A model generated the notes under the pieces. The model saw only the letters and a list, made by a program, of their open reading frames with translations. It had not been told where the DNA came from and did no database searches. Positions 7,026 through 13,234 of a DNA stretch of 13,234 nt are shown here, in pieces. Source of the stretch: Thermacetogenium sp. UBA5472. GTDB taxonomy: Bacteria; Bacillota; DSM-12270; Thermacetogeniales; Thermacetogeniaceae. Location: the NCBI GenBank assembly GCA_002426495.1, contig DIQC01000022.1, positions 4,677 to 17,910 of the forward strand, read 5' to 3'. Both the position numbers and the translations under genes were made by a program. Each line of letters starts with the position of its first letter. The stretch's first letter is position 1.

Positions 7026-8458
7026 AAAAACGCCCACGCTTTAAGATACGCACCAAACTGGTCTTGACCTACCTGTTGGTCATTGCGGCTATTTTGTTAA
7101 TCATCAACAGCCAGGTAATTCGTGCTCTAAAAAGTAACTACCTGGCTGAAGAGGCTGCAAAAAGCCTGGCTAACGCTAACATTATCGCTATAGCAGGCCA
7201 AGATATCATACTGCGCAATGACCCCAATTCCTCTTTCTTTATCCGGTCATATAGTGAGCAGATGGAGGCACGGATACTGGTCATAGATCGGAATGGAAAT
7301 GTCACTGCTGATTCCTTTGAAGAAAATTGGTTAATAGGGCAAACTTTGACCTATGAAGAGGTTGATGCTGCACTGAAGGGGGAAGAAGCTACCGGTATTT
7401 ACATCCTGGACACCGGTGAACGGGTTCTTTATGCTGTTGTACCGGTAGTTCGTGAGGAAAAAATAGCAGGAGCGGTATTGCTGGTAACCAGTCCGGAGGA
7501 AATTTACGCCACCCTAGATGGGATCAGGCAATTGATAACCATGTTTTCGATAGCCGGTGGGGTTTTAGCCCTCCTCGTCAGCCTGCTTTTATCAAATCAA
7601 TTGACTGATCCGGTTAATAAACTGACTGCTGCGGTGCGCAGATTATCTGAAGGGCATCTCGACCAGCGTGTGGATGTGGGCAGCAATGATGAAATCGGCA
7701 TATTGGCTGCAGATTTCAATGATATGGCTGCTAAACTGGAGGAAGTAGATCGCACTTTAAGGGATTTTTTGGCAGACGCCTCACATGAGTTAAAAACACC
7801 CCTCAGTTCGATTAAGGTTCTTTCTCAATCCCTTATCGACAGCCAGGAGCAGGACCCGGCAATATACAGAGATTTTCTGCAGGATATCAGTTCTGAGACA
7901 GACCGCATGGCTGCTCTAGTCAATGACATGTCTGAGCTGACAAAACTGCAAGGGGATATTGACCGTCCTGTTCCCCTCAAAAATCTGCAAGTCGAGGGAC
8001 TCCTTAACCATATCAAAGGGCTGGTACAAGGGGATGCACTTCAAAAAGGACTTGATATTTGGGTGCAGGTTGGAGGATATGGTCAGATTTCCTGGCCGCT
8101 GAACCAGGATCTATTTACTCATATAATGCTCAATTTAGTCAGCAATGCCATACGCTTTACCCCTGATGGCGGAAGGGTTACTGTATCAGCAGACATTGAA
8201 GGGGAAGAGCTAGTGGTAAGGGTGCAGGATACCGGAATCGGTATTTCCCAGGAGGAGCTTCCCCATATATATGACAGATTTTACCGAGTCGCTCAGGATC
8301 GCAACCGTGATACCGGGGGTACAGGGTTGGGGCTAGCCATCACCCGCCAGGCGGTGCTCCGCCATGGAGGAACAATCGATGTGGAAAGCACCCCCGGGGA
8401 TGGAACCACATTTGAGGTGCGGTTTCCTTATATCAACTCCAGCTATATAGAGACGTGA
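7022..8458 (+). CDS. Sensor histidine kinase with HAMP domain (PhoR/ResE-like)
   Basis: Membrane kinase of 478 residues, partner of the regulator just upstream. Helix 1 (about 13-33) is followed by an extracytoplasmic domain of about 135 residues containing ILVIDRNGNVTADSFEENW and YAVVPVVREEKIAGAVLLVT, which looks like a single Cache/PAS-like sensor fold. Then come helix 2 (about 171-190), HAMP (about 191-243), HisKA with phospho-acceptor His255 in DASHELKTPL, and HATPase_c with the N box (Asn375 in NLVSNAIRFTP), DTGIGIS (403-409) and GGTGLGLAI (432-440). No cytosolic PAS is present. The TTG start lies inside the TTGA overlap with the regulator stop; AAGGAG at 7003-7008 is somewhat distant, consistent with coupled translation. 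The ligand cannot be told from sequence. The stop codon falls within a short repeat. Confidence 0.95.
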   Translation: MKKRPRFKIRTKLVLTYLLVIAAILLIINSQVIRALKSNYLAEEAAKSLANANIIAIAGQDIILRNDPNSSFFIRSYSEQMEARILVIDRNGNVTADSFEENWLIGQTLTYEEVDAALKGEEATGIYILDTGERVLYAVVPVVREEKIAGAVLLVTSPEEIYATLDGIRQLITMFSIAGGVLALLVSLLLSNQLTDPVNKLTAAVRRLSEGHLDQRVDVGSNDEIGILAADFNDMAAKLEEVDRTLRDFLADASHELKTPLSSIKVLSQSLIDSQEQDPAIYRDFLQDISSETDRMAALVNDMSELTKLQGDIDRPVPLKNLQVEGLLNHIKGLVQGDALQKGLDIWVQVGGYGQISWPLNQDLFTHIMLNLVSNAIRFTPDGGRVTVSADIEGEELVVRVQDTGIGISQEELPHIYDRFYRVAQDRNRDTGGTGLGLAITRQAVLRHGGTIDVESTPGDGTTFEVRFPYINSSYIET

Positions 8459-8513
8459 CGCGGCTCTGTTTGGGTGACGCGGAGACGGTCCTTTTGTCCC
8501 GCTCCGTATGGGT
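8455..8513 (+). repeat. Short direct repeat with hairpin at the kinase 3' end
   Basis: GTGACGCGG occurs at 8455-8463, covering the kinase stop codon, and again at 8474-8482. A third, partial GGGTGA follows near 8511. The second copy runs into a hairpin: CGGAG(A)CGG (8480-8488) pairs with CCGCTCCG (8499-8506) around a loop containing CTTTTGTC. From memory, sequences of the GAGACGGTCCTTTTGTCCC type are dispersed in clostridial genomes, but I cannot check this. It has no U-run, so it is not a classical terminator. Confidence 0.5.
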
Positions 8514-8574
8514 GAAAAATCGCCACATGCGCCTACATTGGTAGATCCTGGGGTGTGTTGCGCTGTTTAAGTCG

Positions 8575-8643
8575 CTGAAAAGAATTGCTGAAAAGGATTT
8601 CTGTAATAGAACTGTAACATTCTCTGACACTCCTGAAACATTT
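8575..8643 (+). promoter_or_regulatory. Array of CTGWAA direct repeats, Pho-box-like operator
   Basis: Six repeat units start at 8575, 8588, 8601, 8612, 8622 and 8633: CTGAAAAGAATTG, CTGAAAAGGATTT, CTGTAATAGAA, CTGTAACATT, CTCTGACACTC and CTGAAACATTT. The last four are spaced 10-11 bp, one helical turn. The pair at 8601-8619 (CTGTAATAGAACTGTAACA) matches 16 of 19 positions of the E. coli Pho-box consensus. OmpR-family regulators bind such tandem direct repeats, and a PhoB-like regulator gene lies just upstream. The array ends near the -35 position of the promoter at 8647-8655, the usual arrangement for activation. Which regulator binds is inference. Confidence 0.6.
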
Positions 8644-8646
8644 CCC

Positions 8647-8655
8647 TGGTATATT
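8647..8655 (+). promoter_or_regulatory. Extended -10 promoter of the GerMN lipoprotein gene
   Basis: TGGTATATT, that is TG-n-TATATT, lies about 40 bp before the ATG. There is no well-spaced -35; the place is taken by the CTGWAA repeat array, as in Pho-type activated promoters. Confidence 0.5.
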
Positions 8656-8696
8656 ATTTTAGAGCAGGTCTAGTTTGAATAAAGGGGTGCCCACAA

Positions 8697-9359
8697 ATGT
8701 TAACCAAAGAGCAGATACGTAAAATATGGATGGGTTGTTTGGTTCTGGCCTTGACTGTATTGTTCACACTTACCGGTGCCGGGTGTGCCGATCAAAAAAC
8801 TTCCCAACAGCCACAGGATAACACTCAACAGTCACAGGACAACCAATCAAATACAACAGAGACGCTGGATACACTGGTTGATAATAATAACGAGAAGAAA
8901 GCCAGCGAATCTCAACCTGAGATCAGCGCAGAACCCAAGGAAACCAGGGAAAGTGTCACACTTTACTTCGGGGATCAGGATGCCATGTACCTCGTGCCAG
9001 AGACACGGAAAGTTGTGCTGGGGAATCAGAAGCTGGAGGAGATCGTAATCGCTGAACTGATCGAGGGGCCGAGCAAATCTGATTTATTCCAGACAGTGCC
9101 CAAGGAAGCCAAACTGATCTCTATTGAAGTAGTGGATGGTGTGGCTTATGTGAATTTCAATCAAGACTTCCAGACCAAACACTGGGGAGGCTCAACAGGA
9201 GAGATGATGACACTCTACTCTATCACCAACTCGCTGGCTGAACTACCAGAGATCGAACAGGTGCAGTTTCTCCTGGAAGGAAAGAAAGTGGAGTCCATCC
9301 TGGGTCATGCTATTACCTCTGAACCCATGTCACCCAATTGGAAAATGGTTAAAGAATAA
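8697..9359 (+). CDS. GerMN-domain lipoprotein
   Basis: Predicted membrane-anchored extracytoplasmic lipoprotein of 220 residues. A signal segment (MGCLVLALTVLFTLTGAGC) ends in a lipobox-like GAGC with Cys30 as the lipidation site; Gly at -3 is atypical. A Gln/Asn/Ser/Thr-rich linker (about 33-82) follows. The GerMN domain (about 86-205) runs from SVTLYFGDQDAMYLVPETRK through LEEIVIAELIEGPSKSDL, GVAYVNFNQDF and TLYSITNSLAELPEIEQVQF to LEGKK. GerMN proteins occur in spore germination (GerM) and in cell-wall-associated lipoproteins. The ATG has AGGGGTG (8683-8689) 7 nt upstream. It lies in the same direction as the two-component genes but has its own promoter behind a repeat array. Only 5 bp separate its stop from the convergent flavoprotein gene. 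The exact role is unknown. Confidence 0.88.
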   Translation: MLTKEQIRKIWMGCLVLALTVLFTLTGAGCADQKTSQQPQDNTQQSQDNQSNTTETLDTLVDNNNEKKASESQPEISAEPKETRESVTLYFGDQDAMYLVPETRKVVLGNQKLEEIVIAELIEGPSKSDLFQTVPKEAKLISIEVVDGVAYVNFNQDFQTKHWGGSTGEMMTLYSITNSLAELPEIEQVQFLLEGKKVESILGHAITSEPMSPNWKMVKE

Positions 9360-9364
9360 AGCTA

Positions 9365-10576
9365 TCACCTTGTTAAATTCAGGAAGCCGGTGCTGGCTGC
9401 CATAAAATTAAAGCCGTTTTTGATGAAGAGATTCGCCCAATGCGGGAGATCAGCCAGCCTGCCGGCGAGCTTAGAATGGTAGTCAAGATCCCCATATTTA
9501 AGGATCAGCTTGCACCAGTAAGGCTTATTGAAAAACCGGACCAATTGATCCATATCCTTATCGGTCAGGTTTAGAAAAACCTGACGGTGTTTCAATCCGC
9601 AGCGGATCTCCTCCCCTATTGTCATATCCCAGTTCCTCTGGTAATGAGAAAGAAAATCCTCACTGAAATCATTTTTATCAAGGGCAGCTAGAGCTGTGGC
9701 AGCACATATTTCAGCACATTTCAGCCCAAAGAAAAGCCCGCCCCCGGAAATGGGTTTTACATGACCAGCAGCATCCCCTACCAGGAGAGAATGGGGGCCG
9801 TATGACTTGTCCTGCAGGTACACAGGCACATAGCCGCTGGTGTGCTGTATTATGCGCATACCCTGGAAGATATCAGGATGCAGGTTCACAAGCTGCTTAA
9901 AATATTCATGGGGACGCCGCGGAGCTCCTATACCTATCCTGGCCATACCCTGCCCTGTAGGCATCACCCAACCAAACCATCCTGGTGCCACCTGATTACC
10001 TATGAAAATATCAGCAATCTGACCCTTATAGTTTGGCAGTTCCACTTCTGCGGCATAAAGTGGTACCTTGTCTCCTTTAGGCAATACCCCCAGCCTTCTG
10101 GCGACCAAAGACCTATAGCCATCAGCCCCCACGATCAAACGGGAGGTCAGTTCTATTGTTTTATCACGGCTGCCCTGCTGCCGTAGCTGAACCAGCACAC
10201 CACCGGGCACAAACTCCAAATCGACTACCCGCATACCACAGGCTATCTCTGCACCTGCTGCTGCAGCCTGTGTTGCTAAATCCCTGTCAAAGGCAGCCCT
10301 GTCGATGGCTAAAGCATAGACCCTTTTACCGTACAGCTCCAGAACCTCACCCCCGGGAGCATGCAGCCGTGCACCTGTCAGCTTGTGCACGATAACTCTC
10401 AGTGAAACCCTGGAAAGCTCCAATGTTCTGGAACTGATCAGCCCAGCACAGCGTACAGGAAGACCTATTTTTGGGTGTTCTTCGGCTACCAGCACTTTAA
10501 AACCCGCAGCAGCTATATCCCTTGCCACAGCGCATCCTACAGGCCCACCACCGACCACTACGACATCGTAATCCAT
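9365..10576 (-). CDS. Geranylgeranyl-reductase-family FAD-dependent oxidoreductase
   Basis: Predicted flavoprotein of 403 residues that may reduce double bonds of isoprenoid chains, as family members do for archaeal lipids, chlorophyll side chains and menaquinones; the actual substrate is unknown. It has the Rossmann dinucleotide motif VVVVGGGPVGCAVARD (5-20), the family segment VRCAGLIS (41-48), the NADP/FAD motif IVGADGYRSLVAR (148-160), the substrate-side GWFGWVMPTGQGMARIGIG (199-217) and the FAD-binding LLVGDAAGHVKPISGGG (264-280). The length is normal and no key motif is missing. The ATG at 10576 has GGGGGA (10587-10592) 10 nt upstream. It has its own promoter just after a terminator, and converges with the lipoprotein gene 5 bp away with no clear terminator between them. 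Confidence 0.88.
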   Translation of the reverse strand: MDYDVVVVGGGPVGCAVARDIAAAGFKVLVAEEHPKIGLPVRCAGLISSRTLELSRVSLRVIVHKLTGARLHAPGGEVLELYGKRVYALAIDRAAFDRDLATQAAAAGAEIACGMRVVDLEFVPGGVLVQLRQQGSRDKTIELTSRLIVGADGYRSLVARRLGVLPKGDKVPLYAAEVELPNYKGQIADIFIGNQVAPGWFGWVMPTGQGMARIGIGAPRRPHEYFKQLVNLHPDIFQGMRIIQHTSGYVPVYLQDKSYGPHSLLVGDAAGHVKPISGGGLFFGLKCAEICAATALAALDKNDFSEDFLSHYQRNWDMTIGEEIRCGLKHRQVFLNLTDKDMDQLVRFFNKPYWCKLILKYGDLDYHSKLAGRLADLPHWANLFIKNGFNFMAASTGFLNLTR

Positions 10577-10663
10577 GTAAAAGAGTTCCCCCTTTATCCC
10601 TCATATTAGGAACAGCCAAATTTTAGTATCCAGGAAATTCAGTCTATTAAAAACCTTCAATTA

Positions 10664-10672
10664 ATTATATCA
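10664..10672 (-). promoter_or_regulatory. Extended -10 promoter of the flavoprotein gene
   Basis: On the minus strand the sequence reads TGATATAAT, a TG-n extension with a perfect TATAAT. It lies directly after the U-run of the upstream terminator and about 88 bp before the flavoprotein ATG. The -35 (ATATCA, 17 bp upstream, within the terminator stem) matches 3 of 6, which an extended -10 can tolerate. Confidence 0.5.
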
Positions 10673-10673
10673 G

Positions 10674-10700
10674 AAAAAAACCACCGTGATATACGGTGGT
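10674..10700 (-). terminator. Rho-independent terminator of the small membrane protein transcript
   Basis: A perfect 8 bp stem (ACCACCGT 10680-10687, loop GATAT, ACGGTGGT 10693-10700) is followed on the minus strand by seven T residues (10674-10680, the first shared with the stem base). It separates the small membrane protein gene from the flavoprotein gene. Confidence 0.92.
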
Positions 10701-10708
10701 CAAATGCT

Positions 10709-10788
10709 GCTCAATAACTTGAGCGAGACAACCCCTACCGGAAACCGGCAGGTTTGGAACATCCACCAAGACTCTTACAGTCTACTCC
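10709..10788 (-). other. Structured 3' untranslated region (hairpin series) of unknown role
   Basis: Between the stop codon at 10789 and the terminator there are several self-complementary pieces. GACT/AGTC lies at 10770-10782. CCTACCGG/CCGGCAGG around AAA lies at 10734-10752 (8 bp, one G:U in the minus-strand RNA). GCTCAA/TTGAGC around TAAC lies at 10709-10724. A further CTCCT/AGGAG (10785-10797) overlaps the stop codon. Together with the terminator they would make a compact RNA of about 120 nt, possibly a stability element or 3'-derived small RNA. It matches no riboswitch that I recognise. Confidence 0.45.
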
Positions 10789-11061
10789 TTAGAGGAGAAC
10801 TGCGAGAACCTTAGCGATTACAATAGCCCCGAAGACGATCAGAAGTGGAGCGATCGCTACATTGAGAACACGATCAATCGCTCGGGAAATTGTAACCGTT
10901 CCTGCACTACCGGAGGATTCGATCCCTGCACCAGCCAGTTCTTTGACAACCAATAATGCGATGAGCACCAGAGTTGCCAGAAGGCCTAATCCGGCTGCAA
11001 TAGTAGTGCTTGCCGCTGTAGTAACTGTTGTAGTTGTTGTAGTTGTAACAGTTGCGATCAA
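10789..11061 (-). CDS. Small Thr-rich two-helix membrane protein, unknown function
   Basis: 90 residues, not recognised. The N-terminus is a Thr/Val/Ala run (MIATVTTTTTTTVTTAASTT), encoded by a near-repetitive ACA/ACT/GTT tract. A first hydrophobic helix (about 23-41), a short polar loop around 42-62 (GIESSGSAGTVTISRAIDR) and a second helix (about 66-90) that reaches the C-terminus follow. The start is TTG at 11061 with an excellent AAAGGAGG (11072-11079) 10 nt upstream. A structured 3' region and a strong terminator follow. It could be cotranscribed with the CPBP protease gene, 98 bp upstream with no terminator between. The good ribosome site, two clean helices and precise terminator argue for a real gene although homologues cannot be named; a shadow frame on the plus strand has no such support. 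Confidence 0.7.
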   Translation of the reverse strand: MIATVTTTTTTTVTTAASTTIAAGLGLLATLVLIALLVVKELAGAGIESSGSAGTVTISRAIDRVLNVAIAPLLIVFGAIVIAKVLAVLL

Positions 11062-11159
11062 TGTACAACGGCCTCCTTTCTATATAATTCTACATTTTCT
11101 TACTTCGATATCATAACGGAAAATCCTTCTCATATTGGCAAGAAATATATTATTCATTA

Positions 11160-12182
11160 TTATAATCCTAGCAAAAGCGGGCCGAAAATGAAAAGATTGA
11201 TATTAGTCAGGCCATGGGCGAGGGTGACACCGTATAGGGATTTTGTCTGCTGCACAATCGATGAAAAAAGCAGCCCCACCCCGAAAACAAAGAATACGTC
11301 AAGTGCTGAAAGGTGAGTGATATGCAGTACAGCGAATACCAGTGATACATAGATAACAGATGTCCTCTCTCCAAACAAATCATCTGTTGCCCGCTTCATT
11401 ATTCCACGGAAGGTCAATTCCTCAGTAAAACCCGTAAAAATAATGAGAATGATCGATGCTGTCACAACTGCTCCCAAAGTAAGCTGTGGAATAATTGGTT
11501 CTGGACGCAGAATAAAATACTCCATAAGCCCCAGGGGAATCCCTATCAGGGCAATAGCAAGCTGCACTTTCCAGCCATGCCGGGACTTTTGGTGTTTTTT
11601 CTGGGATAGATAAAGGTCACTCATGTGAAAACCTGCCATTCTGGCTGTCACAATGATCGCTATCAGGAATGGGATACCAGTAATCAGATAGACATACTGG
11701 TCTGCAACCCCTTGAAGAGGTATGGAAAGACTCAAAATACGGATCAAGGGTGCGATAGAAAGGCCTATATAGAAACGATAACTGTGAAAAGCCCTTCTAC
11801 CGATGATCCTGCCGCCTTTTAAACTACCATCTGCTTCCACGTCGGTTTCTGGCTGAACAGGGCTGCCTACTTGGCGTCCAGGAGGACTATCTGCTGTTCG
11901 CTGTACCTCCCAATAATACCAGGAGAGAACAGCCATCATCAGCATAGCTATCAGCAGAACAATATGCAGAACCATTCCCACCCTGATGCTCCAGTAGCCA
12001 ACCGCCAATTCAGCAATGGTTAATGCAAGCAAAAATATCCAGGGGATAAGGAAACTATATCTTTGCAATCTTTGCGAGACACTTGTTCCAGACTTCTGTT
12101 CGGTTCTATTTATATCCTGCTCCTCTTCTGGCAAAGGCATATTTGTTTTTTGATACCGATTATCTTCATAAGCTTTCGACAT
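11160..12182 (-). CDS. CPBP-family intramembrane metalloprotease
   Basis: Multi-pass membrane protein of about 340 residues of the CAAX protease/bacteriocin-processing (CPBP, Abi) family, thought to cleave substrates within the membrane. The three family motifs are present: FTEELTFRG (Glu254, Glu255, Arg259), FAVLHITH (His287, His290) and LAHGLTN (His323, Asn327). An N-terminal extension of about 45 polar residues and two more helices precede a charged loop (about 93-130) and the protease core. I choose the ATG at 12182, since AAGGGAG (12189-12195) lies 6 nt upstream and it clears the DUF1616 stop by 11 nt. A TTG at 12224 would extend it by 14 residues and overlap that gene. It is tightly linked to the DUF1616 gene, so they are probably one operon. 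Substrate unknown; the adjacent small membrane protein is one candidate (speculation). Confidence 0.88.
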   Translation of the reverse strand: MSKAYEDNRYQKTNMPLPEEEQDINRTEQKSGTSVSQRLQRYSFLIPWIFLLALTIAELAVGYWSIRVGMVLHIVLLIAMLMMAVLSWYYWEVQRTADSPPGRQVGSPVQPETDVEADGSLKGGRIIGRRAFHSYRFYIGLSIAPLIRILSLSIPLQGVADQYVYLITGIPFLIAIIVTARMAGFHMSDLYLSQKKHQKSRHGWKVQLAIALIGIPLGLMEYFILRPEPIIPQLTLGAVVTASIILIIFTGFTEELTFRGIMKRATDDLFGERTSVIYVSLVFAVLHITHLSALDVFFVFGVGLLFSSIVQQTKSLYGVTLAHGLTNINLFIFGPLLLGL

Positions 12183-12188
12183 TTCTCT

Positions 12189-12195
12189 CTCCCTT
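12189..12195 (-). promoter_or_regulatory. Ribosome binding site of the CPBP protease gene
   Basis: AAGGGAG on the minus strand, 6 nt before the ATG at 12182, overlapping the stop codon of the upstream DUF1616 gene. It favours the 340-residue product. Confidence 0.65.
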
Positions 12196-13234
12196 ATCCT
12201 GCATTTTCCTGTATATTCACCCAAAGATGAAGGCTCCTGTATGGCTCCTCATCCCCCTCACGATACAGCAAAAATTCCACCTTCAAATTCTCCCGCACCT
12301 GGGGATAGGAAAAGGTGACCGTTCTTTCCCATTCCTTCTCATGTTCCAAGGTTATCGGCCCCTCCCGGGGCAGCACCTGGTCATCCATCCTGACTTCAAC
12401 ATAGTATTTTTCCTGCTGATACTCATGGTTGACAACACCGACAATAACCTCTCCCTCTTCCCCTGGTTTCAGTTCCTGAGGATAACCTTCCGCTTTGCCG
12501 TCCATTCCCAGAATATAAAACTCTGTGAACTGTTCACCAACCTTGGGCATTGCTACAACATAGCAGATGCTCCCTACAGCAAACAGAATAGATGCAATAA
12601 GAGCGATGGAGAGAACTTTGTCAAGGACAGGCTGCTCTCGCCAGACAGGGACCTCGAACTCGAAGACGGGACAGAAGCGGTCCTCCTTGGGCAGTTTGTC
12701 CTTTCTAAAAAAGGAGATAGCGCCCATCAACAGAATAAAAATGACCAGTGAAATAAGAATAGGAGTCAGGCGAATCCCCCAGGGGGTGTAATTCAAGCCG
12801 AGTCCAATCAGAGGAGCCACAGCTATGCTGAGGCCAAAGCTCAAGGCAACCCGTTCGATCCCGCCCAGGTCATCCTTTTCAGGGAAAAGAGCAGCGATCA
12901 GAGCATAGCCGGGGAAAAACAGAACAAAGGGGAGCCCGAGACCTATCCGTAGATAGTACATCCAGCCTTCTCCTCCCAGGACAATTACCCCTGCCAGCAG
13001 GAGTGACAGCACAGCAATGATCTCCAGATCATATTCCAGCCGCAGCATCTTTTTCGCAGAACTCTCAGCCTCAGGGGACTGTTCAGCCGCAGCCTCATCC
13101 GGGCTGCTTGGTCGTCCACTATTCGTCAGATGAGAGGAATCTTTTTGGGCTACATCTTCATCCTTGTCGCTTTCACTTGGCGGCTCACCATCCCCCAGCT
13201 GAGAGATATCATCACCAGGCAAATCCTCTGGGGC
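12194..13234 (-). CDS. DUF1616 membrane protein (5' end may lie outside the window)
   Basis: At least 342 residues. A very acidic, low-complexity cytosolic start (Asp/Glu/Ser/Pro rich) precedes about five hydrophobic helices: YDLEIIAVLSLLLAGVIVLG; LRIGLGLPFVLFFPGYALIA, with the PF-LFFPGY motif typical of DUF1616; ERVALSFGLSIAVAPLIGLG; ILISLVIFILLMGAISFF; and KVLSIALIASILFAVGSICY. A C-terminal beta-rich domain follows (about 235-340: EFYILGMDGKAEGYPQ, GEEGEVIVGVVNHEY, YYVEVRMDDQ), probably outside the cell. The function is unknown; in other genomes such proteins occur near envelope or polysaccharide genes (from memory). A TTG at 13222 is possible but has no well-spaced Shine-Dalgarno, and the frame stays open to the edge, so I treat it as 5' incomplete. 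It is followed 11 nt later by the CPBP protease. Confidence 0.82.
   Translation of the reverse strand, partial: APEDLPGDDISQLGDGEPPSESDKDEDVAQKDSSHLTNSGRPSSPDEAAAEQSPEAESSAKKMLRLEYDLEIIAVLSLLLAGVIVLGGEGWMYYLRIGLGLPFVLFFPGYALIAALFPEKDDLGGIERVALSFGLSIAVAPLIGLGLNYTPWGIRLTPILISLVIFILLMGAISFFRKDKLPKEDRFCPVFEFEVPVWREQPVLDKVLSIALIASILFAVGSICYVVAMPKVGEQFTEFYILGMDGKAEGYPQELKPGEEGEVIVGVVNHEYQQEKYYVEVRMDDQVLPREGPITLEHEKEWERTVTFSYPQVRENLKVEFLLYREGDEEPYRSLHLWVNIQENAG

Noticed and set aside
8433..8630. 65-codon minus-strand frame across the kinase end and the following gap
   Set aside because: It covers the repeat hairpin and the Pho-box-like array. The product looks like a translated repeat element, and no Shine-Dalgarno was seen.
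9842..10186. 114-codon open frame on the plus strand
   Set aside because: It lies wholly inside the flavoprotein gene on the opposite strand and has no protein-like motifs.
10701..10788. Possible c-di-GMP or other known riboswitch before the flavoprotein gene
   Set aside because: The conserved cores of the classes I know (GEMM, TPP, cobalamin) are absent, and an extended -10 promoter lies after the terminator, so the leader logic does not fit.
12083..12751. 222-codon open frame on the plus strand
   Set aside because: It is antisense to the DUF1616/CPBP genes, which have clear domain motifs, helices and an operon-like junction. The frame is rich in Leu/Phe/Pro from the complement of membrane-helix codons and has no family motif.

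Overview
The window looks like a chromosomal segment of a Gram-positive, anaerobic-type Bacillota, most likely class Clostridia. The signs are strong Shine-Dalgarno sequences of the AAGGAGG type, frequent TTG and GTG starts, an OmpR/PhoB-type regulator with a HAMP histidine kinase, and a lipoprotein with a GerMN (spore-germination/cell-envelope) domain. The species cannot be named from the sequence alone. No rRNA, tRNA, CRISPR array or intact insertion sequence was seen.

Region 1 (about 1-5872, minus strand) is a cell-surface polysaccharide locus read right to left. It starts with a Wzz-type chain-length protein (5033-5872), which is followed by its own hairpin terminator. A roughly 460 bp non-coding stretch comes next, with a possible promoter and small decayed coding fragments. 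Then come a Wzy-like O-antigen ligase/polymerase family membrane protein, a GT2 glycosyltransferase that overlaps it by 4 bp, a GT4 glycosyltransferase, RfbA (glucose-1-phosphate thymidylyltransferase) and the beginning of RfbC (dTDP-4-dehydrorhamnose 3,5-epimerase), which runs off the left edge. Together they make dTDP-L-rhamnose, assemble a repeat unit, polymerise it and control its length. The middle genes (Wzy, GT2, GT4) are visibly more AT-rich than the rest of the window, as is usual for exchanged polysaccharide cassettes.

Region 2 (about 6336-9359, plus strand) runs divergently. It has a response regulator and histidine kinase joined by a TTGA start/stop overlap, then a lipoprotein gene. 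Upstream of the lipoprotein gene lies a row of six direct repeats of the CTGWAA type. Two of them form a 16/19 match to the enterobacterial Pho-box consensus, and the array ends one helical turn before an extended -10. This suggests that the neighbouring PhoB/PhoP-like regulator controls the lipoprotein gene.

Region 3 (about 9365-13234, minus strand) reads leftward and converges on the lipoprotein gene. It has a DUF1616 membrane protein (cut by the right edge), a CPBP-family membrane protease, and a 90-residue Thr-rich two-helix membrane protein with a TTG start. That small gene is followed by a run of hairpins and a textbook terminator. Immediately after the terminator an extended -10 promoter appears to drive a geranylgeranyl-reductase-family flavoprotein.

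The least explained parts are the repeat array before the lipoprotein gene and the DUF1616 / CPBP / small membrane protein group with its structured 3' end. No fully novel system is proven here.
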